Positions 19,032 to 28,060 are shown, counted from the first letter of the stretch. The stretch is DNA of 64,000 nucleotides from Zymobacter palmae (GCF_003610015.1 NZ_AP018933.1:2824035-2888034); one strand, 5' to 3'. Notes: generated by a model not told the origin, from the letters alone. Numbers and translations are program-made.

Positions 19032-19913
19032 TCAGGCGATACATGCCCCGCCGTTGGCACCCCACACCTGCCCTGTGCAATAGCTGACCTCATCAGTGGC
19101 CAATGTCACGTACAGCGGTGCGATCTCAACCGGCTGTCCGGGGCGCTTGAGCGGCAATTCGGCCCCGAACGTCTGGACGGCTTCAGGTGGCTGACCACCG
19201 CTGGACTGGAGTGGCGTCCAGAACGGCCCGGGTGCGACGGCATTGACGCGGATGCCCTCGTCTGCCCACTGCTGGGCCAAACTGCGCGTAAAGGCGATGA
19301 TGCTGGCCTTGGTCTGCGCATAGTCGAGCAGGTTGGGCGACGGCATAAACCCCTGCACCGAGGTGGAGTTGATGACCACTGCCCCAGGCTTAAGGTGGCG
19401 ATGCGCTGCTTTAGTGATCCAGAACAGCGCGTAGACGTTGGTCTTGAAGGTCTCATCGAACTGCTGTGTGGTCAGCTCGTCAATGCCATCGACCGCCTGC
19501 TGTTTACCCGCGTTGTTGACCAGAATATCCAGCCCACCCAATGCATTGACGGCCTGTTCGACCAGCTGGCCACAGAACGCTTCATCCTTGATATCGCCCG
19601 GCAGTGCTACGGCCTTGCGGCCCGCCTTCTCGATCAGCGCGATCACTTCATCGGCATCGCTCTGTTCGGCAGGAAGATAACTGATAGCAACGTCTGCCCC
19701 TTCACGCGCATAGGCAATCGCTACCGCGCACCCGATACCAGAGTCGCCGCCGGTAATCAGGGCTTTACGACCTGCCAGACGCCCGTGGCCTTTGTAGCTC
19801 TGCTCGCCGTGATCGGCACGAGGCGTCATATTGCTGTCGAGGCCCGGTGGCTGCTGCACTTGGTGCTCAAACGGTGGGTGGGGAAAGCGCTGCTGAGGAT
19901 GCTGAGAACTCAT
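19032..19913 (-). CDS. Short-chain dehydrogenase/reductase (YghA/GSP39-like)
   Basis: A 293-residue SDR with an N-terminal extension of about 45 residues before the Rossmann domain. The cofactor motif is TGGDSGIGCAVAIAYAREG, the structural NNAG is in ILVNNAGKQ, and the catalytic set is Ser in NSTSVQG plus YAQTK. The long N-terminus and GGDSGIG sequence are typical of the YghA / general stress protein 39 group, often NADP-linked alcohol or aldehyde reductases. A perfect AAGGAGGT stands upstream of the ATG, suggesting strong translation. Substrate unknown. Confidence 0.88.
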   Translation of the reverse strand: MSSQHPQQRFPHPPFEHQVQQPPGLDSNMTPRADHGEQSYKGHGRLAGRKALITGGDSGIGCAVAIAYAREGADVAISYLPAEQSDADEVIALIEKAGRKAVALPGDIKDEAFCGQLVEQAVNALGGLDILVNNAGKQQAVDGIDELTTQQFDETFKTNVYALFWITKAAHRHLKPGAVVINSTSVQGFMPSPNLLDYAQTKASIIAFTRSLAQQWADEGIRVNAVAPGPFWTPLQSSGGQPPEAVQTFGAELPLKRPGQPVEIAPLYVTLATDEVSYCTGQVWGANGGACIA

Positions 19914-20391
19914 GGAATGACCTCCTTGTTCGTGATGACCGAGCGCCTACCCGTCCTCTGCGTCAGAAGACCGCGACAGTGGCTATTCAACCTACGCTCG
20001 GTAACGCATTCCTCATGAATGCTTGTTACAAGTCCTAGTGCCTGTGTACGGGAATGGCAACCTGCGCCTCCCAGATTGCACATTCCATCGCCGCGCTACC
20101 GCGCCACACCTATCGCCCTGATCTCGTCATCGTTCGGCCCAAGCCCAAGTGGCGTCACACCCTCATCAACAGGACATGTCTTATTTTCATTGAACGCTTC
20201 CTATAGTGCCTTATTACATCACCCATGAATGGATGGACGGCAATACGAATGCAATTATCGACGCTCACCGCCGCAAATAGCGTTTTTATAAAAGATAACG
20301 CTATTGATATTGACAGCGAGTGATGAATCGCTCGGGTTTATTACCCGTTTTATCTTTCCGGTACGATAATTCATCCAATAAAATAAGAACA
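19914..20391. other. Intergenic region before the halovibrin-like cluster
   Basis: This 478-nt region lies between the divergent SDR and the first secreted paralog. From 20220 it turns AT-rich, consistent with the promoter of the downstream cluster; CTATAGTG near 20203 could be a -10 element. No gene, tRNA or structured RNA is evident. Confidence 0.4.
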
Positions 20392-21351
20392 ATGACAACA
20401 ATAACGATAAAAACGTCTCGCACTCTTCTGGCCGCTGCACTCGCGACCCTGCTTCCTCTCAGCATGAATACGCCCGTGGCACATGCAGAAGAGGCGACTG
20501 TCACCATGCCGACGTTTGGATCACTGACGCTGGATCAGGTCAGCCGCTTCAATCGCTATGGCCGCAATATAGCCCTGATGATGCGTGCGCAGTACCGTAC
20601 CACCACTACAGCCTGCGCCGATGGTCAGCCTGCCTATGCGTGCAGCGGCATCATGCTGCGAGCACTCAATGGTTTCTCGACCAGCTGGCACGCGTGGGAG
20701 CCCAGCCCGCTGGCCGACCGCGACGGTACGATGTCGTTCTCTTGGCTGCGCCGCGACACGAAATTCAAAGGTTTCGCCTTCGGACATGAAAGCGGTTACG
20801 TGCTGTTCCCGGCACGCAACCATCCTTCCTACCTGATCGACTACACCGCGCACTGCTACTTCCCGACCGACGGCGCGACCTATGAACGCGACGATCACGG
20901 CTGTGGTGCAACCACACTGCTGTTCCCCAATGACAGCCGCGGCTGCGAGCAATACGGCATCACCACCGTGGATGCTTGGCGCCAGCACTACTTCGCTGTT
21001 GAAGACCGCCAGCATCACCAGTGCGCCTTCATGCTGAACGGCGATCGCGACACAGCACGCCGCACGTTCCAGCTTGCCTTACAGGCCGGCGCTTCACTCG
21101 GCGATATCGCATTCAACGATGTCACCGAATTCAAGCTGGACGTTTGGCCCCACGGCACCAGCGCCAGACTGCCAGTTGAGGCGTTTTTCTATCAGGGCGG
21201 AAAGGAAGGCGGACTGGAACACGCGCGTAATTATCAGCGCGACTTCTATGAGCAGGCCCATCGCTTCGTGCCGGTCATCCGACTCGACATGCCGACCAGC
21301 GCCACCGATGACGTAGGGTTCGCCTACCGAGCAGAAGATCAGGGATTCTGA
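20392..21351 (+). CDS. Secreted halovibrin-like protein, paralog 1
   Basis: A 319-residue exported protein. The ATG at 20392 gives a good Sec signal peptide (TSRTLLAAALATLLPLSM..., cleavage near AHA-EE). The mature domain has six conserved cysteines shared with the two following genes: TTACAD, YACSGIMLR, AHCYFPTDG, DDHGCG, RGCEQYGITT and HQCAFML, probably three disulfides. The pattern CSGxMLR, WxPSP, SFSWLRxDxKF, FYQGG resembles proteins annotated in pseudomonads as halovibrin (HvnA/B, secreted NAD-glycohydrolase/ADP-ribosyltransferase of Vibrio fischeri). I recall that family from memory, so the function is tentative. It lacks a strong RBS. Confidence 0.7.
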   Translation: MTTITIKTSRTLLAAALATLLPLSMNTPVAHAEEATVTMPTFGSLTLDQVSRFNRYGRNIALMMRAQYRTTTTACADGQPAYACSGIMLRALNGFSTSWHAWEPSPLADRDGTMSFSWLRRDTKFKGFAFGHESGYVLFPARNHPSYLIDYTAHCYFPTDGATYERDDHGCGATTLLFPNDSRGCEQYGITTVDAWRQHYFAVEDRQHHQCAFMLNGDRDTARRTFQLALQAGASLGDIAFNDVTEFKLDVWPHGTSARLPVEAFFYQGGKEGGLEHARNYQRDFYEQAHRFVPVIRLDMPTSATDDVGFAYRAEDQGF

Positions 21352-21359
21352 TCCCCATC

Positions 21360-21494
21360 AGCGGCTTGTCTTGCCTAACGTGGTCACATTAAAAGCAAAC
21401 AAGCCGCTTATTATCATCGCCATGCATTTATTTCTGATCGGGCATATTTATTGTCGGTGTTGTCCTTTGCTTATACGACAACTACCGACAATGG
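21360..21494. terminator. Two hairpins between halovibrin-like paralogs 1 and 2
   Basis: AGCGGCTTGT (21360-21369) pairs with ACAAGCCGCT (21399-21408), followed by TTATTATC, a possible weak terminator of the first gene. A second larger stem, ATTGTCGGT...ACCGACAAT with inner TTGTC/GACAA, covers about 21450-21493. The genes may therefore be separately transcribed. Confidence 0.45.
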
Positions 21495-21578
21495 CCTTCG
21501 GATATTCAGGCAAGGGATAATAATAATGATCTTGATGAAGATCACCCCACAATAATAATATAAATAATGGTAACTACC

Positions 21579-22496
21579 ATGCGCTATTACAAAAATAATA
21601 TTCTTGGCGCGCTTGGGGCAGTATTCGCACTGATGACGGCACAACATGCCCTCGCGGATACCACCTCGACCACTGCCGAGAAACCCCGCACGGCCAACGA
21701 GCTCACCCAACGCTACTACAACACGACCTCCACATGTGACAGTGATGCGCCGGCCTATATGTGCTCCGGTGTCATGCTGCGCGTGCTCGGTGGCTATTCC
21801 GACAAGTACCACGCCTGGGACCCGAGCCCGTTCTCGGTCACCTCCGGCGCAACCTCCTTCTCGTATCTGCGCCAGGACTCCAAGTTCGGCAAGCTGGCCT
21901 TCGGCTACAACAGCGGTCTGATCCTGTACCCGCAACAGCAGGCACCACAGGGCACTATCAAGGTCACCGCCAAGTGCTACTTCCCGATCGATTCCGATAC
22001 GGCGCTGCGCAGCGATAGCGGCTGTGCCGAGCACAGCGCGTACCCGGATTCCAGCGCTTCCTGCGACCAGTACGGCATCACCACAGCCGACGCGTGGTAC
22101 TCCCACTACACCAGCGTCACCGACTCGCGCCGTCGTCACGAATGCGGCTTCTATCTGGATGAACGCGTCGCCAACGCACAGGCACGCGACAACTTCTATC
22201 TGGCTCTGCAATCGCAGCAGAAGCTGGGCAGTGAAGGCTTCAGCACCCAGAACGAATTCCGTCTGACCACATGGGCCGCCAACATTCCGGGCCAGCTGCC
22301 GATCCAAGCGTTCTTCTACCTCGCCAACAGCGAAGGCCTGAATAACGCCCAGATGTATCAGAAGGACTACTTCAACTCGACCGGCAAATTCGTGCCCGTC
22401 GTCCAGCTGACACTGCCGGCCTCCATGGATCAGAACGCTAAGTTCCGCTTCATTCCGGCAGACCAAGCGGTCGACTCTGACGCCGCCACCTCCTGA
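21579..22496 (+). CDS. Secreted halovibrin-like protein, paralog 2
   Basis: A roughly 305-residue exported protein of the same six-cysteine family as its neighbours. MRYYKNNILGALGAVFALM and AQHALA-DT form a Sec signal; the in-frame ATG at 21567 is an alternative start. Conserved landmarks are STCDSD, YMCSGVMLRVLGGYSDKYHAWDPSPF, SFSYLRQDSKF, LAFGYNSGL, KCYFPID, SCDQYGITTADAW, HECGF, NEFRLTTWA and IQAFFYLA. It is closer to paralog 3 than to paralog 1. Function is tentative, as for paralog 1; the tandem array suggests duplication and divergence of an exported enzyme or toxin. Confidence 0.7.
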   Translation: MRYYKNNILGALGAVFALMTAQHALADTTSTTAEKPRTANELTQRYYNTTSTCDSDAPAYMCSGVMLRVLGGYSDKYHAWDPSPFSVTSGATSFSYLRQDSKFGKLAFGYNSGLILYPQQQAPQGTIKVTAKCYFPIDSDTALRSDSGCAEHSAYPDSSASCDQYGITTADAWYSHYTSVTDSRRRHECGFYLDERVANAQARDNFYLALQSQQKLGSEGFSTQNEFRLTTWAANIPGQLPIQAFFYLANSEGLNNAQMYQKDYFNSTGKFVPVVQLTLPASMDQNAKFRFIPADQAVDSDAATS

Positions 22497-22575
22497 GTCG
22501 CTTTCCCTCTTCTATTCAGCTAGCGGGCCGCACGCCATGATCGTCGGCGGCCCGCCTCCGTAGGCAGCACAACTC

Positions 22576-23841
22576 ATGACATACGAACAGTTCATCTACA
22601 GCCTTCTTGGCATCTTGTCGCCGTTCTTCACCCCGGGCGTACAGGCAGACAGCCTGACGACACAGCCCGATGTCGTCGTGACGCCAACATCGTCCACCGC
22701 GACATCGACAGCAACCACGCCCTCCGCAACATCCACCACTGACAACAGCTCGACCAGTACAGGCACCACGACCGGATCAACCACCGGCTCGTCCACCTCC
22801 GGTACAGGCACCACGACCGGATCAGCCGCTGGCTCGTCCGCCTCAAGTACAGGCACCACGACTGGATCAACCACCGGCTCGTCCACCTCTGGCACGGGCA
22901 CCACGACTGGATCAACCACTGGCTCGTCCACCTCTGGTACGGGCACCACGACTGGATCAACCACCTCCGGTACGGGCAACACGACCACGGGGTCGACAAC
23001 CACCACGACAACCGAGCGACCAACCGTTAAAACGCCGTACCGTCGCACGGCGCTTGAGCTGAGCCGCCAGTACTACGACACACGCTCACAGTGCAATGAT
23101 GGCTCTCCGGCTTACATGTGCACAGGGGTAATGCTGCGTTCTAATAAGAACTACTCCGATCAGTACCATGTCTGGGACCCAAGCCCCTTCTCGACCAAAA
23201 CAGGCGGCACGTCATTCTCGTGGCTGCGCAGCGATACGCGCTACTCACACCTGGCCTTCGGCTACAACAGCGGCTTCATTTTCTTCCCGCAGCAAAAAGC
23301 CGATGCAAACGCCGTCAAGGTTGATGCGCTGTGCTACTTCCTGTTGGATGCGTCGACCGCCTCACGCGACAATCACGGCTGCGGTGCCGCAACCGCCGAG
23401 TTCCCCGACACCAGCAACACGTGCGATCACTACGGCATCGCGACCGCCGAGAAATGGCTTGAACACTATCAGTCCGAACAGAATGACCGTCAGCACCATC
23501 AGTGCGGCTTCGATCTGAGCGGTGATAAAGCGACAGCGGCTGAACGCTTCAAGGTCGCGACCACAGCTCATGCGCTGCTGGGCGATACTGGATTCAACGA
23601 ACTGAACGAGTTCCGCTTGGCCACGTGGGAAAGTGGCAAGGGCAGCCAGCTGCCGTTGCAGGCCTTCTTCTATCTGGCCGACACCGATGGTTTGTCCGAC
23701 GCTCAACACTACCAGCTCGACTACTACAACCAGACTCAGGCGTTCTTACCGGTTATTCGCATCACTATGCCGCAGACACAGAGCGCACAGGTGCAGTTCA
23801 ACTACGTACCGAGTGATCAGGTTCTGACGCCGGTCTATTGA
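22576..23841 (+). CDS. Secreted halovibrin-like protein, paralog 3, with Ser/Thr/Gly repeat linker
   Basis: A 421-residue paralog. Residues 1-26 (MTYEQFIYSLLGILSPFFTP, then GVQA-DS) form an export signal that oddly lacks the usual positive n-region. Residues 35-150 are a low-complexity Ser/Thr/Gly linker with a 15-residue repeat. The C-terminal 270 residues are the same six-cysteine domain as in paralogs 1 and 2 (CTGVMLRSNKNYSDQYHVWDPSPF, SFSWLRSDTRYSHLAFGYNSG, HQCGFDLSGD, NEFRLATWESGKG). The linker is absent from the other two and could space the domain from the cell surface or be glycosylated. An intrinsic terminator follows, ending the cluster. Confidence 0.7.
   Translation: MTYEQFIYSLLGILSPFFTPGVQADSLTTQPDVVVTPTSSTATSTATTPSATSTTDNSSTSTGTTTGSTTGSSTSGTGTTTGSAAGSSASSTGTTTGSTTGSSTSGTGTTTGSTTGSSTSGTGTTTGSTTSGTGNTTTGSTTTTTTERPTVKTPYRRTALELSRQYYDTRSQCNDGSPAYMCTGVMLRSNKNYSDQYHVWDPSPFSTKTGGTSFSWLRSDTRYSHLAFGYNSGFIFFPQQKADANAVKVDALCYFLLDASTASRDNHGCGAATAEFPDTSNTCDHYGIATAEKWLEHYQSEQNDRQHHQCGFDLSGDKATAAERFKVATTAHALLGDTGFNELNEFRLATWESGKGSQLPLQAFFYLADTDGLSDAQHYQLDYYNQTQAFLPVIRITMPQTQSAQVQFNYVPSDQVLTPVY
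22762..22980 (+). repeat. 45-bp in-frame minisatellite in paralog 3
   Basis: Units begin with GGCACCACGAC at 22762, 22807, 22852, 22897 and 22942, an exact 45-base period with four full copies and one partial copy. Each encodes a GTTTGSTTGSSTSGT-type peptide. Such repeats are prone to copy-number change by slipped pairing or recombination; since 45 is a multiple of three, changes would keep the frame. Confidence 0.9.
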
Positions 23842-23897
23842 TGACACCATGATGACAAGCGAACGTGCTGCCTTGTCGGCAACACTCGCTCATAAAG

Positions 23898-23926
23898 AAG
23901 GCGTCCACTAGGGACGCCTTTTCACT
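23898..23926 (+). terminator. Intrinsic terminator after the halovibrin-like cluster
   Basis: AAGGCGTCC (23898-23906) pairs with GGACGCCTT (23912-23920) across a 5-nt loop, followed by a T-rich stretch. The next 325 bases, to the amine oxidase start at 24252, hold no gene I can support. Confidence 0.8.
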
Positions 23927-24251
23927 CTTTTATAGAAAAAATCACGATTGTCCTCTTCCCACAGCGGTAGGCCCAAAAACAACGCGAAAATGGCCTCGCT
24001 CGCTAAACATTGGTGCAGTGCGACACTGCAGCACAGCTTGTGCGCTAACGCTCAAAGCCTTTGATGTCAGCCATCTAGTCGCCGCTGTGGCGTCTATACT
24101 GAGAACACTTAAGACCACTCTGGCGCCAGCGCGAGATGTCATGCGCGGCCTTACAGTCGACATACCGGCGCATATGTTCTTGACTGAGTAGCCGCACCGA
24201 TCACGCATGTAACGCGTACGCGTGCATTCATTGCCGTAGACAGGACACGAC

Positions 24252-25523
24252 ATGAACAACATTCCTCCACTAAAGCACTATGTACGCACTAACTGGCTGC
24301 ATGACCCGCTGGCATGTGGCTCGTATTCGTTCGTAAAAGCGGGGACAGCGGAAGAGCACCTGTGCGAAGCCCTCAAGGCCCCTTTCGGGCGACTGTTCTT
24401 TGCAGGTGAAGCCACCTCAGCCAACGCTCCCGCCACCACGCAAGGGGCGATCAACTCGGGTATTGAGGCCGCCAAGGCCGTGCGCGAGACGGCCCAAGGA
24501 CCCCATCGGGTCGTGGTGATCGGTGCCGGGCTGGCAGGTCTAACGTGTGCGCTTGAACTGCACCGCGCTGGACGCAAGGTCACGATACTGGAAGGAGCGG
24601 ACACCATCGGGGGCCGCACCCGCGCTGACAAGATCGCGGGTATTCCTGCGCCACTGGGGGCCGCATGGATTCACGGCGTGGATACTCAAGACAATACGGC
24701 GAAGGAGCTGGCCGACCAGCTGGCCCTTGAACAGCTGCCGTTCGATTACGACTCGCTGGGAGCCCACAGCGATCAGCGCGCCGCCATCGACGCACTTGCC
24801 GCACAGGAAGAGGAAGTGCTGTCATCAGTGCTGCTGCCCGACGATAGCGTGTCGCACGCCTTCGGGCTGACCAGCGACCCACAGAAAGCTTGGGCCGCAC
24901 ACGTGCAGTACACACAGGAATTCGCGGCCGATCCGGCTGAACTGTCGATCATGGCATTGCGTGAAGGGCTACGTGCCGAAGGGCGCGACGTGCTGCTGCG
25001 CGAAGGCTACATGCCGATCGTCGATGCCCTCGCCAAAGGGCTGGATATCCAGACGGGGCAAGTGGTGAAGCACGTCTATCAGCAGGACGATGGCGTGATT
25101 ATCATGATGCAGAACGGCCACCAGGTGACCGCCGACTACTGCGTCGTCACGCTGCCGCTGGGCGTACTCAAGCAAAATCGAGTCAAGTTCACCCCCGCAT
25201 TTCCGATCGAAAAGCAGCATGCGATCAATGCAATGGGCAACGGGCTGATGGACAAGCTGTGGCTCGAATTCGATGAACCGTTCTGGGACAGCGACAACAC
25301 CAGCTTCGTCTGGCAGGACAGTCAGCTACCTGGGCTGTGGTCCTACTGGGTCAACGGCTTGAAGGTGTTCGGCAAGCCGATACTGGTCGGATTCAACGCA
25401 GGCAACACGGCACGACTCGTTGCCCAGTGGCGTGATGAAGACGTGCTGTCCAGTGCCATGCGCGCCGTCTGCAGTATTCGCGATCTGTCCTCGCAGCCCG
25501 CCGCTGCGCTGGATGCTCGCTGA
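24252..25523 (+). CDS. Flavin amine oxidase with circularly permuted domain order
   Basis: A 423-residue protein with every segment of a flavin monoamine oxidase, but in permuted order. Residues 1-78 are what is normally the C-terminal end: NWLHDPLACGSYSFV, then GRLFFAGEATSANAPATTQGAI, the late FAD-contact motif. The normal N-terminus follows: RVVVIGAGLAGLTCALELHR (FAD Rossmann motif, 86-105), GGRTR, and GAAWIHGVD. The protein ends LVGFNAGNTARLVAQWRDED then AALDAR, just where the usual protein would continue into the segment found at residue 1. AGGA precedes the ATG. Downstream the AraC gene end lies 28 bases away, so no C-terminal remnant exists. It may be active or a deletion relic of two tandem genes. 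Confidence 0.75.
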   Translation: MNNIPPLKHYVRTNWLHDPLACGSYSFVKAGTAEEHLCEALKAPFGRLFFAGEATSANAPATTQGAINSGIEAAKAVRETAQGPHRVVVIGAGLAGLTCALELHRAGRKVTILEGADTIGGRTRADKIAGIPAPLGAAWIHGVDTQDNTAKELADQLALEQLPFDYDSLGAHSDQRAAIDALAAQEEEVLSSVLLPDDSVSHAFGLTSDPQKAWAAHVQYTQEFAADPAELSIMALREGLRAEGRDVLLREGYMPIVDALAKGLDIQTGQVVKHVYQQDDGVIIMMQNGHQVTADYCVVTLPLGVLKQNRVKFTPAFPIEKQHAINAMGNGLMDKLWLEFDEPFWDSDNTSFVWQDSQLPGLWSYWVNGLKVFGKPILVGFNAGNTARLVAQWRDEDVLSSAMRAVCSIRDLSSQPAAALDAR

Positions 25524-25550
25524 CCGCAGCCTGTCGGCACCGCTGCACGA

Positions 25551-26387
25551 TCAGGACGGAAGCGCTTCCTGCTCGTGCAGCCACTGGCGTGGTGTTAGCC
25601 CCAATTGGGCCTTGAATGCCCGCGACAACGCCGCTTCACTGCTGTAGCCCACCTCATGGGTGATCAGCTTAAGCGACTGCCCTTTCAACAAGGCCTGCTG
25701 AGTCAGGCCAATGCGCCAGCGCTGCAGATATACCGCCGGTGTGCACCCCACCACTTCACGAAACTCGTTGGCAAACACGCTGCGCGACATACCCGCCAGC
25801 GCCGCCATGGACTCCAGCGTCCACTCGCGAGCCGAATCCTCATGCAAAGCAATCAGTACCGATCGCAGACGCGGGTGCGCCATACCCGCCAACAGGCCAG
25901 GTTGGAGCTCGCGCTGCTGCACCATCAGGCGTAGCACATAAATCAGCACCACTTCGAACAGGCGATCCAACACAGCCTGGCGGCCACAGTTATCACTGAA
26001 GGCCTCTTCATGCAGCAGAGACAGTACGCCTTCGGCCCCGCCCAGCTCCGTCAGCGGTACGCAGAACCAGTCTGGCAACGATGACGCCAGCAGGTTGGCC
26101 TCGCCACCACCAAACGCTAGGCGCGCGCAAACCAGCAGCGCACTCTTCTGCGGCGGAATAACAAAGGTATGCGGCAGTGCACGCGGGTATACCAGCAAGC
26201 TAGGCTGATCGATATAGACCTGCTCTTTCATGTTGTGATGAACCGATACTTCGCCTTCATACACTAAGTGAATCAGCCCAACACCCTTGCCAATTTCCGC
26301 TTCTTGCACGCCGCAGATCGGCCCTGAGTGGAACGTCCGCGCTTTGAGCGAGAAGTGTTCCAGCAGAGCTTCGAAGCGATCGGTCAT
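25551..26387 (-). CDS. AraC-family transcriptional regulator
   Basis: A 278-residue regulator with an N-terminal cupin-like sensor (about 20-120, with [18 protein letters not shown]) and a C-terminal AraC double HTH (about 180-275). The second HTH has the usual [31 protein letters not shown] precedes the ATG. It is divergent from ohr with a 132-bp shared region, so it may control ohr, although ohr is more often governed by the MarR-type OhrR, which is not present here. It also converges on the amine oxidase. Inducer unknown. Confidence 0.88.
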   Translation of the reverse strand: MTDRFEALLEHFSLKARTFHSGPICGVQEAEIGKGVGLIHLVYEGEVSVHHNMKEQVYIDQPSLLVYPRALPHTFVIPPQKSALLVCARLAFGGGEANLLASSLPDWFCVPLTELGGAEGVLSLLHEEAFSDNCGRQAVLDRLFEVVLIYVLRLMVQQRELQPGLLAGMAHPRLRSVLIALHEDSAREWTLESMAALAGMSRSVFANEFREVVGCTPAVYLQRWRIGLTQQALLKGQSLKLITHEVGYSSEAALSRAFKAQLGLTPRQWLHEQEALPS

Positions 26388-26519
26388 TCCATACTTCCTA
26401 TCAATTTTTTCATACGATCTGTTTCCTATCGTATAGCGAGAAGGCTCATAGTAATGACCAAGCAGACAACACAGCCTTTATCTGAAGGCGTGCTGTCCTC
26501 ACCGAACAAGGAGTCCGCC

Positions 26520-26948
26520 ATGTCTCTCGAGAAGGTTGTCTATACCGCAGAAGCCACTGCTACCGGCGGTCGCGATGGTCGTGCGACCTCGTCCGACAAG
26601 GCACTGGATGTAAAACTGTCCGTTCCCCGTGAAATGGGTGGCGCTGGCGGTGAAGGAACCAACCCGGAACAGCTCTTCGCTGCCGGTTACTCCGCCTGTT
26701 TCATCGGCGCTCTGAAATTCGTCGCGGGCCAGGAAAAGATCGCGCTGCCGCAGGATGCAAGCATCACTGGACACGTTGGCATCGGCCCGATCCCGAAAGG
26801 TTTCGGTATCGAAGTCGAACTGCGCATCAGCCTGCCAGGCGTCGACAAGGAAGTCGCACAGAAGCTTATTGATAAAGCACACGTCGTCTGCCCGTACTCC
26901 AACGCCACACGTGGCAACATCGACGTTGCGTTGGTACTTGTAGACTGA
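26520..26948 (+). CDS. ohr: Organic hydroperoxide resistance protein Ohr (OsmC family)
   Basis: A 142-residue thiol peroxidase that reduces organic hydroperoxides, normally using lipoylated partners. The catalytic and resolving cysteines are C60 ([10 protein letters not shown]) and C124 ([13 protein letters not shown]); the supporting R18 and E50 occupy the known Ohr positions. An upstream in-frame start at 26328 is open, but AAGGAG 8 bases before the ATG at 26520 and the family length fix the start. It is divergent from an AraC regulator. A 3' hairpin follows. Confidence 0.95.
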   Translation: MSLEKVVYTAEATATGGRDGRATSSDKALDVKLSVPREMGGAGGEGTNPEQLFAAGYSACFIGALKFVAGQEKIALPQDASITGHVGIGPIPKGFGIEVELRISLPGVDKEVAQKLIDKAHVVCPYSNATRGNIDVALVLVD

Positions 26949-26960
26949 TGGCTGAATGAC

Positions 26961-26999
26961 GCATGTGGCACTGCCAAGGATCGGCAATGCCACATGTGC
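26961..26999. terminator. Hairpin after ohr
   Basis: GCATGTGGCA-c-TGCC pairs with GGCA-a-TGCCACATGtGC across a 7-nt loop. It is a long stem 12 bases after the ohr stop but has no T run. Confidence 0.55.
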
Positions 27000-27082
27000 T
27001 GGGGCAAACGCATATGTTCAACGTCATGGATGACGGCGAACGCTATGATACGACTTGCTGTGAGGTCGCTGTCCCGATACCT

Positions 27083-27123
27083 ACACCGCTCTGGTGCCTT
27101 GGCGCCACGAGCGGTGTTTTTTT
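27083..27123 (+). terminator. Intrinsic terminator with T run
   Basis: ACACCGCT (27083-27090) pairs with AGCGGTGT (27110-27117), with an inner TGGTGCC/GGCGCCA stem, followed by TTTTTTTATT. It is the best intrinsic terminator downstream of ohr, and could also end an unannotated small RNA from the 26999-27083 interval. Confidence 0.75.
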
Positions 27124-27197
27124 ATTGATACGAACCTCTTCTTCTACACGAAGTCCGTATTGATATCCTCTCTTTTCTGTCCTGTCTCAGCCCCGTC

Positions 27198-28060
27198 TCA
27201 GCGAGCAGACGGCTCTGTTGCGGAACGCCCTTCCTCCGACACACCACCTCCAACGGCCTTAAGCAGCCGCACCGGTGACATTTCCAGACGCCTGTCGCTC
27301 TGTACCCGCGCGTCCTGTGTCTGGCGCCAGCGTAGCGCTGCCTGCAATACCACCGACTAGCCCGTTAGCCACACGCGTACGCGCGAAGGCCAGCTGTTCG
27401 CGGCACGGGTTCGCAGATACGGATTGCACTGGCGCTCGGCCGTCTGATCATGGAGGGCATCATCCACGTCCTGCCAGGCGTTAAGCACCACCTGCTGCCA
27501 AGCAACCACCGTCACTTGCTGATCCATCCGCATCAGCTCGACAGTAGCACGTCGTCTGCCACGATCGAAGATCGGCAGGCTCAGCGGTGGTCCGACCTAC
27601 CATAGAGACGAGTCTCCGTGACCGAGCGACCGAGAGTCCACCGTCTGGTAAAACGCTGAAGCTCCGAGAGTTATACGCGGGTATAGGTCGGCTGTCGCCA
27701 CACCCATCTCCGCCGTTGCGACATGCAGTCGCGCCTTGGCAGCCTGCATGTCCGGCCGACACTGCAACAGATCGGCGGCATTGCCCAGCACCGGCGTAGG
27801 CCGTATCGGAGGAACGGGAGTTGTATCAGTGGTCGGCAACGGTGACCGTAATGTATTCAGCGCCCCAGCCTGATCCCAGCCAGACGACCCATCTGGCTGA
27901 TGAGTGGGGCCTGCTGCGCTTGCAGCTCGTCGCGCTGCTGCTGTGTCAGTACGGGGTCATCGTTCGTGACGCCGTTGCGCGCCTGCAGATGATCCAGCCG
28001 TGTCTGATTTAGCGCGATATTGCAGCTCAGCCGTGCGTGCTGACGCTGCAACTGCCGCAA
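27198..28060 (-). pseudogene. Decayed NodT/OprM-type outer-membrane efflux gene
   Basis: On the minus strand, pieces of an RND outer-membrane factor appear in several frames in the right order. DELQAQQAPLISQMGRLAGI lies near 27900, and LLQCRPDMQAAKARLHVATA with GVATADLYPRITLGASAFYQ near 27640-27770. SLPIFDRGRRRATVELMRMD and NAWQDVDDALHDQ lie near 27450-27590, and RLLKAVGGG with its stop near 27198-27240. Joining them needs several frameshifts and crosses stop codons, and the N-terminal lipoprotein part is missing. No MFP or RND pump gene remains beside it. It is a degraded remnant; the identity is clear from the RPDxxAAxARL and SLPIFDxGRR signatures. Confidence 0.85.

Noticed and set aside
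21471-22466. Minus-strand frame of 331 codons
   Set aside because: Antisense to the second halovibrin-like gene; no recognisable domain.
22762-22980. CRISPR array
   Set aside because: The 45-bp repeats are contiguous, in frame and without spacers; they encode a peptide repeat. No other array-like repeat was seen in the window.
22596-23048. Minus-strand frame rich in Val/Pro/Glu/Asp repeats
   Set aside because: It is the complement of the Ser/Thr/Gly minisatellite in the third halovibrin-like gene; the sense frame has an export signal and conserved domain.
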